This document shows positions 18,601 to 30,600 of a DNA stretch of 64,000 nt, one piece after another. The position numbers and the translations under genes are program-made. The stretch lies in NCBI GenBank assembly GCA_023053575.1, contig JAKZAP010000009.1:14055869-14119868 (forward strand). The letters are read 5' to 3'. This DNA comes from Branchinecta lynchi (Eukaryota; Arthropoda; Branchiopoda; Anostraca; Branchinectidae). Every line of letters begins with the position of its first letter. Position 1 is the first letter of the stretch. The notes beneath the pieces were generated by a model. It was not told where the DNA came from. It searched no databases and saw only the letters and a list, made by a program, of their open reading frames with translations.

Positions 18601-21600
18601 GTCGTTGGGGTTACCCTAGTGGGTATTCGTACTATAGGCAGGTACCCATATGACATACAGTTTTGAAGAAATAACAGATTCTTGTTATTTTGTAACGATA
18701 GTAGATCCATATTAAAATCGCCTAGCATTATTACCGGGTACCGATGACACTTCAACTTTGACAGCAGTTTTTCTAGCTCATCCATAAATATTTCCGTATC
18801 ACCTGACGGGCTGTGATATACCAACGCAATTAAAATTTCCTGATGATTTTCTTTTATCTTGAGACAAAATGACTCAAATATTCCTTCAACACGAACATTA
18901 AAATCAGGTATTAGCGAATAATTAAGTCCTTTTCGAACATAATACGCTAGACCACCTTTCCTTAGCTTTTCACGGTTTAATACTTCTAACGAGAAACCCG
19001 TAATATCTGGCATTTTTATATCCATATTCTCTGTAAGGAACGTTTCTGTCAGCGCTAGAACATCAATTTGATTATTTCTACTAACAACTTCCGATATTTC
19101 ATCATATGCTGTCTGCAATGACTGACAATTTAAGTGACCAACCTTCAAGTCCGACTTATGTACCTTTTTCGAGCATTCACTTACATATCTGCATGATATG
19201 CTATCTACCAATAATTCACTCTGTTCTTTGTCGTCTTCACCTAGCGTTGTGTTAATCAGAGGATCCAGGCAAAGGGGATTTTTTTCAAACTGTTCTAGTC
19301 GATTCATCTGAATAACACACTAAATGACCGAATAAATAATCACTGATAGATTGCGATTGATCCTTGTCTTGTTACACAACTGGATGAGAAGGATCGGGCA
19401 ATGCAATTACATCATCGACGTTCGTAATTCGTTTTGTAGTTGACCCGATTTTGGTCATGATTTTTCCGTCTACTGTCCAAACATTCCGATTTCCAACTTT
19501 GTCCTTGGTAGCATTGAGGAGGTCTAGCCTTGCTTTAGTCAAAGACTCAGAAATGAAGAGACCTGTTCCTTTTAATTTTTTTTCTTGCACCCAGCACTTG
19601 TTTTGCTAACAGAACCGTTTTGAAGCTCACCTCAAAAGATGCCCCTCTCTCCTCTGTCTCGTTGCCAATCTTTCGAACATCACTTATATCGGATATGCTG
19701 AGGTCACTAATTTCCAGCTTTTGTTTCATAATGTTCAACAGATTTGATGCCGCCGTTTGTGAGGCTGAAACCTCTTTCACGCCATGCATGACCAGCTTTG
19801 TTGCCTTAGCTTCCTGTTTCAAAGAGTCGATCTCACACCATAGTGAATTTACTGATTTTTCATAGGTCGAGATCATTTTTTCGATTCGCAGTAGTGACTT
19901 GTGGTACAGTTCGAACTTCATGTCGTATTCGATCTTCAAACTGTCGTGGACAGCTTGAGTGATTTGTTCAATTTGAGAAGTCGTAATTCCCGGCAAACAG
20001 TCCTTTAGTTTTTCAACTTGTTTCGTGATTTCAGCAGAAACTGTTGCACTAATATTGGCTTGATCGGACGTTATTTTGAGCGCTATTTGATCAATCGATT
20101 CTCGAAGCGAAGTTGCGTTACTCGAGACAGTTCCACCAAGATCCGGATTTTGAAGCATTTCCTTTAGTGCTTTTGCCACTGCGGGCCGTTTGTCGGTTTT
20201 GGCCACTTCATAACCAGCATCGTATTCCATTAGAGACCCGGCAGTAACAATTGAGAGTTCGTTTTTACCTCCGTAGCAGAGTACCTGGTACTTTACTTGA
20301 CCGTCCTTAATGGGTATAACTTTTAGTACCTTCACGGGCCAACTTTTGTAGTGTGTAAATCTGCAAAACACTATTTCACCGATTGCAAACATCCTTTCCA
20401 TCAGTGGGCGGGGACAGAATCTATCACTGACGCAGCGCTTAGCTGTTCTCTCCGTGACTGCTGAATGAATACTGAGAGGGATGGGGAATCCGGAAATTAG
20501 TAACATGCATAACTTAGGAACGGGTAATCGGATGTGCATTAAACTTGAAGTGTCAAGAACAAGTGCCTCAGATGTTCCTTTTCAAATCCGGACGGGATAC
20601 GATAGCTGGAAGGGGGCACCGGAAATCTTCTGAAAGGCTCAGAGTCGAGGGATCGGGATGAAACTTGTGAAGAACAAGCTTAAACCATAGGTACATTACT
20701 TACAAAACAGGACTGTATCATGTTAAAGTGGGGTGAGTTGGGGGGTACTTGGGTTGATTTCGAGTTAGGGTACTTCCAGATGTGCTAGGACCATGAAACT
20801 TGGCAGGCATTTTAGGGATTCTACCATATTGACTTGAAAATGGTCCCTTCCCCGATCCGATCGTCGTGGGGGAAGGAGATGGTCGGGGAATCCGGAATCT
20901 AGTGACATTCGTAACTTTGGAACGAGTGATCGGACGTGCATGAAACTTGGCAAGTGTTATGAACAAGTGTCTCGGATATTCGGTTTCGGATTTGGCTTCT
21001 GATCTGATCGCTGGTGGAAGAACAAACTTAAACCCCAGATACATTCCTGACAAGACAGGAACGGCTCGTGTCACCGTGGGGGAAGTTGAACGGGGTTTCC
21101 CGGAATTCTGGTGATCTCGAGCTAGGGTGCTTCTAGATGTGCTAGGACCATGAAACTTTGGGAGGCCTATTAGGGAAGAGCGCCCTTGAGATGAAACTGG
21201 AAATGCAAGTTACTATCTAAATAACCTAAAAGGTGGAAACCGATTACCTCAGAAAAAGGTAAGTCATGAATAACTACAATTTCAAAACAAGTTCTAACCT
21301 TTCTGGAACTGTCGTGGATTTCCAGCGGAAACTCTGCCGTACCAATAACAGTCCAAATTGGCCCGAGATTGTTCCAGATTGCGTTAACTGCAGTATTTGC
21401 TACTGGGATCAGTGTAATCTTTATTGAGATAAGATTAATCCGAATTAGAGATAAGATCATCTTTTTAGAGACAATATTAATCACAGTAGCAAATACTGCA
21501 AGATTTTTTTCACAGTGTAGGACTTTTACTGTAATTTCTTTTGATAGGGAAGTGTTTTTTCTCCCTCCTCTACCACCGCGACTGCGCTATCTCACCCATC

Positions 21601-24600
21601 AGACCGTACAGAGCGTATTTTACGATCGACTCACCACAAAGAGCGTAGGCGAAGGAGAGGACAGAAGGACTGCGATATTCGTGGCGGAAAAAAAGCCCAA
21701 CTTGGCGAGTGTTACTCCAGAATCGAAGAAGGGGCAGGCACGCCTCTCCTCAGTTGCTGGAATGAAGGAGGAAGCAAAGGATTTGAAGAAAGGTAAATTA
21801 TTTTTATTTCAAGGCCCTGTCTTACCTTTAATACTAGTGCAGCCTGCTCCATAATCACTCCATATATTTCTAAACGCGGAGAAATCAATTTCGTACGGTA
21901 AATTCTAACCCCTCTAACAAGGGGACGGGTCTCGGAAAAAGGCTCAAAACAGCCAAAAACCATGGGTTATTTGCTAAAAGCACAGCCTAGTTTAAAGTAT
22001 TCAAATATTTTTAAAATACTGTAAGTTGAAGAGTAAAAGTGCGAGGGGTGCATTCTCGCAAGTTGTTACAAGCTCTGGTGGTAAAAGAAGGAGCTACCTC
22101 TTAATTGTGGTAGTTATTATTCTCACTGGAACGAGAATAGTGAGGAGAGAGGTCGCCGTTCTGGCGGGAATTCATGTTGAACAGATAGTGGTTATCATTT
22201 ATGAGGATCTGTACCACCGTGAAGCTTGCAAGATCGATTCCACAAGGACGTTTTAAGTGAGGCTTTGGTAACAAACTTGTTGATCCTTGGAACTGCCTTA
22301 CCGAAGATGCGGTTAACGCTGAATCGACCAATAGTTTCAAGTGCATTAATGATGGAATTTTCAACTCTGATCAGTTCGATTACTCAAAATTCCTCAGAGT
22401 TGTTTTTGACGGTGCAAAACGGATAAGTCATCTACATTTTATTAGAGCTATATTATATTTGACAAGTTGATTTTCCAGCTTGAGCCTGAAGAGGGCCCAT
22501 GCCAAGAAGGGCCGAAACACAGCTCTAAATAAAATGTAGCTGATTGCCGTTTTGCTCCGTCAAATGTGGTTCGCAGTCAGCTTGGTCTGAAGGAACATCT
22601 ATTCTCAGAGTTTGCGAAAGCCTTCTCTGGTGCTTTGTATAATTATTTATAATTATGATTAAATTTAAACGATCGTTTAAATTAAACGAATTGTAGTGGA
22701 ACCAAAATGATTATAGAAATATAACGGTCGTAACATATGAAAATTCGGAGGGATTCAACCTCCAGAGGTTCAAGTGCCTCAAGTCGAAAGAGATTTCGAA
22801 GAAATTTCTTTGGTTCGGAAAAGGTAGCCATCAACAAAATTTAAATAAAACGAGTAAATTCAAAAAGAAAGGAAATGCAAATGAAGTAATGCAGTGAAAA
22901 AATAAAAAGGAGATCCTCCTCTACAAAGTTCTTCTGCAACGGTGTTCGCTATGAATTCTTCAGGTGCAGAAACGAGTTTCTTCAATAATCGGTGGATTCA
23001 GCCCTATAGAAGGGAATTCTTTTTAACATATGTCTCCATGCGTTGCTTGAATAGTAATAATTGTGGAATTAAAAAAAAAAAATATCTTCTACAGTTTTTT
23101 GGTCGCCCTCTTCTTCTTTAGGTCTTTGAATAGTTATTTTTTTAGGCATTATTTTTTTAGATTTTCAGGATTAATTATCTAGGGGATTCTGTTATCTACA
23201 GTTCTAATTGCATCCTGCTTTTGCTTTAGCTCGGAAAGCCGAGGTACCCGTTTACCGCCCGCCACACCGACGCGATGTTCTCGCTTCGCCTACCCCAATC
23301 CTAGCAAGCGAAGAGAAATCAGAATGCAAAATTGGAGAGAGTAAAGATGCTGGACAGAAAGAAGAAGAGAAAACAACTCCCAAATCGTAAGTAAAGGATT
23401 TCACACATCGTAAGTATTCCTTAAAGTTGAACCGAAAAGGGCTGGAATAGGACAATCTAGTTACCCATCACTTATTCACTAAAATTGGCTTGAAGACCCG
23501 CTGAAAATGCTTTACTTCGTTGTTCTGCTATTCGCGGATAATCGGTTTTCAAATAGTGGAATTTCCTTGTGATTTTTGGTACCTGTATGCGCTTGTATTT
23601 TTGTTGTATGCCTTACGAGAAAGATTTATGATTTTCTTTTGTTCAGGGATTGAGCATTCTTCACCAATCTCTCCACTGCTCACTGAAAGCCGCGCTCGTG
23701 CTGAGATTAAAATTTCCCGCGTCATAGTAGAATTTTAGTTGTGGGACGGCCGCAGATATTCTGAACGTCATAACTAGAGTAGGTAGTAGAAAATAAAAAA
23801 TCCCTTTGCAGAATCCAAATAATTCAGTATATTTAAATGACAAAAAAAATAAGTTGTCTTTTCAGTTAAACTTTATGCAGCTCCATGGAATTCTAGACCA
23901 GGATTATAATATAACTGCAGTAAAAAAGGCTTTTGCCTCTGTTAATTTCTCGGGACACTGTGTACACTAAATTCAGTTTCAGCCAGGTGTCGATCCACGC
24001 CTGCTTTAAACTGATTGATATTTTCGGCATTTACGACATTTTCGGGGAGATTATTCCAGTATTCCACTATCCGGTTTTTGAAGCTCCATTTTCCAATGTC
24101 TTTTCGGAATTTCTCACCACGAATTTTCAAGCTGTGTCCTCTGAGACCGTTATGATTGAAAGTGAGGACATCATCAGGCCTTATGTTATCATAGTAACTA
24201 TTACAAATCTTAAAAGTTTCAATCAAATCACCTCGGAGGAATCTATAAGATAAACTGAGTAATCGTAATTTTTTAAGTCGATGTTCATAAGGCAGATGGC
24301 GAATGGCTGGCACTGTTTTTGTTGCTCGTCTCTGAACTTGCTCAATGGCGATGATGTCCTTGTTATAGAAAGGCCTCGTTGTTACGTGGCCAGATTCAAT
24401 TAGTGTAGATGGATTCGTATAGAATTCTTAGTAGTAATACTAAGGTGGATTTGTGTGAAGTAAAAGAAGAAGATTAGATTGGTTTAAAAACTCCATGTTT
24501 GGATACGGTCTTTAATGCACTCCCATCATCACATTTAAGGCTGGAAGTCTGTAGATGGACACGTGTCCCGTTGAGTGGGATTTTGTACCTCCGGCGTGTT

Positions 24601-27600
24601 AGATCTCCGGATCGTAGTTGAAAGATTCCACGCTTGAAAGATATTTTCTTATACCTTAAGTCATATTAGCATGAAGTTCATGGTGACAGCAAATATAAAT
24701 GACCGATAACCTTAGTTCTTAAAGCACATCTCACACTATTTATTCCTTATGATCCGATATGCGAACACTCGTCGGGAGTATAATCCACATAGGAAATATT
24801 CGTGTCAAGTACAAAGATTAGAGAGGTGCCGTTAGTCAGCTCAGAATGTAATACGGGTGTCTTAAAGGACCTGTCTTACCTATTATACTAACGCAATCTA
24901 CTTCCACGATCACTCCATATATTTCTAAACCCGGAGACCCCAATTTCATACAGCATTCCACCCCTCGAACAAAACCACGCTGGTTTTCTCACTTGCCGTA
25001 TTTTGCTATCTTCGATGGGTATCACGCTGTCGACGGTTGTCTCCGTAAAATTTTTCCATCAGAAAAACCGGTTATGTAAATTTGTTTTCCTATTTTTGCT
25101 ATGAGTCAACGGGTCTCGGAAAAGGCTTAAAACAGCCAAAACCGTGAGTTATTTGTTGAAAGCAGAGCCTAGTTTTAAAGTATTTCATATTTTAAAATAC
25201 TGTAAGTTGAAGAGTAAATAGTGCGAGGGGTCCTTTAAGAATTAATAAATGCAGTTAGGGAAATAGGTGGCATTGGCATTGTAGGTACGACGAGTCCTTT
25301 AAGTCCTCCTGAGCCATAAGTGGCGCATATGACCTCGAAGAAGTCTCTCTAATCATATCCGAGGCTAAAGTAGACAATTTTGCTGCTGGGGGTTCTTTGT
25401 GGGTGCAGGTAGCAAGCCTGTCACCCAACCCTCCTCCTTTTACCACCTTGGGACCTACTATGGTGGAGTTAAATTGTCAGATTTAGATTTCACGTATGCC
25501 GCTCCCTCGGCCGCTCCGCTCCTGTGCACTTCAGTCATTTTAGGTTAGCTCGTTCACATGAACTTCTTTCGCATTTTTGAATCCTCGCGAGTCCCAGGGT
25601 ACATACAATGTGAACAAACAAATATCTCCGCTTTCAGATAACGTAATATGCAGTCTTTTACATTTTAGGGTTTTAATCCTCCATCGGGTTTTTACTCTCC
25701 GTTCTCGGAATTGGTCTTGTTACGGTTCAGCGCTCCAAGCGGATTAGTTTCTGTCAGTCCCCCAATCGTCTCATAATCAGCATTTGTGTAGACATAGTAA
25801 AAGTCCGATCATTAAGGTAGTGTCTAACTTTCACTTTCTACCACCAAGGCATATGAAAAACCTCCATTACCTGGGAAGAAGATTGCAGATTTTCTACTAT
25901 CAATCTGTGGATCTATTTTACCATGTCTGTCAGTAACTGCTGATGGCGAGTTATGGGGGGATTAACAGAAACTAGTCCGCTTGGAAGCGCTGAACAGGAA
26001 TATGGCCAATGAACATCTCTGAATTCGGTGATGCACGATTACTAAAGTCCGATGTAGGAGAGAATTTTTACAGTGTAGATTTTCTTTTACATGTATTTCA
26101 TGAATGAGTGAATTAATGAACTGTATATTAGCCAGAACAAAACGGAAGTCTCCATAATTATTTCCCTTGATATCACTATTCAAAGGATGAAAATTTTAAT
26201 AGCCGATGCCGTTCATTAGTCAATAAACTAGCAGTTTACATAACTCTTCGCGAACTAATATTTTATTAATCGATGCCTTTTTCACAAATTTGTCTATCCG
26301 GATTTTCTTAATTTTTTTTATTTCGGGTCTCTAGAATTTCAGGTAGCTTTAGGTCATACCCGTTAAGAAACTCTTAGTTACGACACAAATTACGACACAA
26401 GTTGATAAAAGATTAAAGACATGTTTCTCAACTACTGTAGCAAGAAGGCCATCGGTATGAAACGGGATGGAGAAAACATGTTTTTTTTTTCGTTTTCAAC
26501 AACTACCTCTTTGGGGCAGTGAACTCACCCAACCAGGCCTGATAATGTGGAATTTATAATAGGGGTCTTCTGATTGTAGCAGTTATAAGGGTTTTATAAA
26601 CGTGCGGTGTGGGCTTGGATAACTCGTTCGAAGATTCAAAATGGAATTATGAGGGCTGTACTTAAATAAATAGATAGATACGCTTTTATTTTTCTCAAAC
26701 TATCGTGGTAAAAGTCCAAATTTGTAGAAATTGTCAATATATACAAATGTAAACACTAATAAAGATTAAAAAATCTTTATACTTGTGCCTCCTGGCTATA
26801 GCAGGTACGGCAATAACAATCTCAGTAATAATAATAATTGCAGCAAAAAGACATTCGCTCACACCAAGAATTGGTCCCAACACAGAGTGAGGTGAAAACG
26901 CAGCGTTTTAAGACAAGCAAGCAATCCGGGGAACCAACGGCCCAACACAAGAAACCGGCAGGAGAGGGTCGCAAGTTCAAAGGCTCCAAAGTTGTCCGCC
27001 GTTCCTGCAACACATACGCGGTACCAGAAAAGCTTCGTTCCGAGTTTCACAGAGATTTATAATGATGGCGGTAGCTGTCTTTGATATTTATAGCAAGTGT
27101 CCGGCATCACATGCTCATCGTGCAATTCTACCTGATTTTGATACTACAGCAAATACGCGACAGAGACAGAGGGACGCTGATTCCCAGAGACTAGAAAGAC
27201 CACGCATAAACTCGACAGATCGTTACCTGAAATCTTTTGTACCCTATTTTACCCAATATTTTAATTCTAGTTAATTCAAATTATATTTTCAAGTTGTACG
27301 TGTAGATGAAGTTAAGTCGAATTATATTTTCAAGTTGTAAGTGTAGATGAAATGTCTACTTATGTAATTGTCATATGTTATTTGTGTGAATGACGATCCA
27401 GTGCTAGCGTGTATAATACAAGCTATTAAGGAAATAAAGTACATTATTATTATTATTCCAACGTCTGTTTTTGGTTTTTATTTGTATACTATAATAGGTC
27501 TGTGATAACGAGTTGATGATTAATTGTATATATTATAAAATGTGCATTGTACTTGACGTAATACCCAAGTTTGGCATTGCCCTGATAGTGTTTTTTTTTT

Positions 27601-30600
27601 AAAGCGCAATGGGTACTTCTAATGCTTTACATTGTATTAAATGCTTCACACATAAACATTTCCGATTTCCTTTAGAAGGCGCTACGAAAATCAGCCGTTT
27701 TCTTGTTATCCCTTGTCTTTACCTCTCTGGCATTTCAGCGATCCAAATCTTGGGAGCTGGGATATCGTGGCAGGAAATTCAAAAACTCCCAGCAATGCTT
27801 GATAGAAAAGGATATATTTGAGATGTCACCAAAGTCAAGCCGCAGATGCAGTTTACCTGATTGTTCTAGTGTTTCATCAGAAGTTCCATGGCTTAAAGTG
27901 CCTATTAAAAGTTTTTCTTTGTGGAATACTGTTGTGAAGCTTGATTAACTTGCTTTATAAAATGTACCAGAATATGCAATAAGCTTATAAAAAATAATAT
28001 AGCTACAAAAATCATTCAAAAAGAAATAACCTATTCAAATGTGAATTATACAAGCTGATTTATGCATAAAATAAAGATCTACTAAGTATTATAAGAAAAA
28101 TCACTTTTATCTTTGTCCAAGCTAGTAAACTGAGCATGTACTGGCCCAAAAAATTACGCTTTGAAACATCACAGAGAGGAAACTGTTGAAAAAGTTGATG
28201 ATCTAGGGGGTAAGCATTATTCCTAGGTTGTTACAGAGTGGGATTGGGGTAGTTTGATGTGCCCATTGAACTTTAAATAAATTTGTTACTAACTTACTAC
28301 TCTTGTGGCCGAGCTATCGCAGCCAATCGTCGCAGAGCTACTAGTTGTTCAGATGTGTTGCCCTGTAAATTGAACGTAATGATGTTTTAGCATGAAAATA
28401 TAACAGAATAGCATTTATTTAGACAACGGTGGGCCATACATAGTATGTATATACTAAACAGAGAATCGACCATAACAATATCCTTCAATCTTCTTGACTG
28501 ACTACCTCATACTGGAATTCTCCCTATCTCTATGATATAGTCACCGAAAACTGTATAAAGTTGTAATTTGTAGACGTCTAGGTTGCGTTCCGCAACTTAA
28601 CGATCGTTAACAAATTATTAACAGTTGTTAACTTTTTGCGTTCCACGTTTCTGATTTCGAAATTAAAGCTCCGCCCACCTACAATTTCCGTTCCAGAGCT
28701 TAACGATTGTTAACTATTTTGTAATGATGGTCGGTGAGCATCGTTACAAAATAGTTAACAATTGTAGAACTGGGAAAAGTTAAAGATCGTTAAAACTGCA
28801 GTTGGCTCCGCCCCGAAGTAAAGTTAATGATTGTTAACAATTGTTAAGTTGGGGGAACGCAACCCTAAATACGAGGTAAGAGCTCCTCCTGACCTGGGAA
28901 AAGGACGCCTGTACTTATCCATGTAAAACAGTTTCTCTTAGTCTAAAAAAATGTGTTATTTTGCTTTTAGGAGATCGAAGCGACCGGATGTGCAAGTGTA
29001 TGTACCCAAAGCCAGACGGTCCATAGACCCACCGCCGGCTAGTACTGGAAGAGAAGTAAGTACGCTTGACAGATACCATAGAATTGATACGCTTTTTGGG
29101 GGATTCTGAATATTGATTATATCCGTAGAGTGTACCGAATTCCGTCTTTAAGGATCCCTCCCATTCCGACACAATAGTTGCGTTTTTGCTGATACGATGG
29201 TATCTGTTACGACGGTATTTGGATCTGCAATTTGTCTTCTTTGCAGTTACCCTGGTGTCAATCATCAATCATCGCATTTATTCCTGAATATCTGTTTCAC
29301 AACATGATAACATAGGACTGTCAACTTAAACAAAATATATTTGATATATACAATTCGTTTTAAAACTTGTACGACTTCATAACTTGTAACAAAATTAAAC
29401 GGTATGTCAACATGAAAAATAAACAAAATTAAACGGTATGTCAAACATAAAAAATATGTAATATTAGATTAATTGTCAAAACATTTTACGTGTTAATCTT
29501 AACAAAATATGGCACAAATGAGTTAAGGAATCTATCAGAAGAGTGACTAGGTGGTTTTGTAGCGTTACTTTATTTGCCGTTCTGGTGCGTGCTTGTTCAC
29601 CATTTTTTACTGCGTAGTCAGGCACAATCCCCCTGTGTGTCTGATATACGGTTGCTCTGCAAAAACGACAATACCGAAATTGCGCTTTTCGTCATCCCAA
29701 AAGAAACACTGATATTCATTCTAACCAAACTTCTTTCCCACCGATTTGACAAAATTTATGGAAGTGAGATGACTTTTTTCAGATACCACGATCAGTTACC
29801 ACGATAACTGGCCACATACCACGAACAGTAAAAAAGCCTTTTGACCGTGGTATCAGATACTACGATAACTGCAAAACGACTTTAGACCGTGGTATCAGAT
29901 ACCATGGTATCTGCAGAAATGCAACTAACACTAGAACTTCCATCGAAGTTGTCCATCGGATTAGTCAACCACAAGTCGAGGCCAAAAGAATAGAAAATAA
30001 ATGGGAAAACATAAACGCAATGCACTGGAGGCGAAGCGCAAAGCACGGTAACAGTAAACAAAAAATGAAGTCACTTTCTGTGTCCTTACCTACCTTACCT
30101 TCGTTCCACCTTCACCTCCAGAGGCGCTTAGAGCTTCCAAGAACAGGTGCCAGTCTTCATTCACATAAGCCGCTGACCAGACATTTTCCCAATAGTTGCG
30201 TTTTTGCAGATACCATGGTATCGGATACCACGGTCTAAAGTTGTTTTTGCTGTTATCGTGGTATCTCATACCCCGATGTAAAGGCGTTTTTGCAGTTGTC
30301 GTTGTATGTGGCAAGTTATCGTGGTATCTGAAGAGTCATCTCACTTTCGTCAAATTTTGTCAGATTGGTGAGAAAGAAGTTTGGCACTTAGTGATGTGAC
30401 TGAAGATCAGTTTTTCTTATGGGATGACTTCGAAAGGCTATTTCGTCAATTGTCGTTTTTGCAGAGCGTCCGTATATCAGATACCACGGTAACTGTAAAA
30501 AATGATTAATTACAGATCCAGTTACCGTGGTAACAGATACCATGGTATCTGCAAAAACGCAACTACACTGTAAAAAGCTTCTCCGTATAAAGATTAAAGT

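Larger units (their letters stand above)
16012..20473 (-). mobile_element. Near full-length CR1/Jockey-like LINE with PWWP-domain ORF1
   Basis: The element is antisense in intron 1 of the R3HCC1-like gene. Its 3' end is marked by AATAAAG and a run of about 24 A (T run at about 16013-16036 on +). The 5' end is placed near 20473, where the interrupted flanking repeat resumes (GAGAGGGATGGGGAATCCGG). A short 5' leader of about 70 nt precedes ORF1; ORF2 starts 64 nt after the ORF1 stop. Length of about 4.46 kb is normal for a complete LINE of this type. A clean target duplication could not be defined because both flanks share GGAG-rich sequence. Confidence 0.85.

Noticed and set aside
22026..22256. 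Open frame of 76 codons downstream of R3HCC1-like exon 2
   Set aside because: It begins in a family J MITE and has no resemblance to the gene family; the splice phases of exons 2 and 3 join directly.
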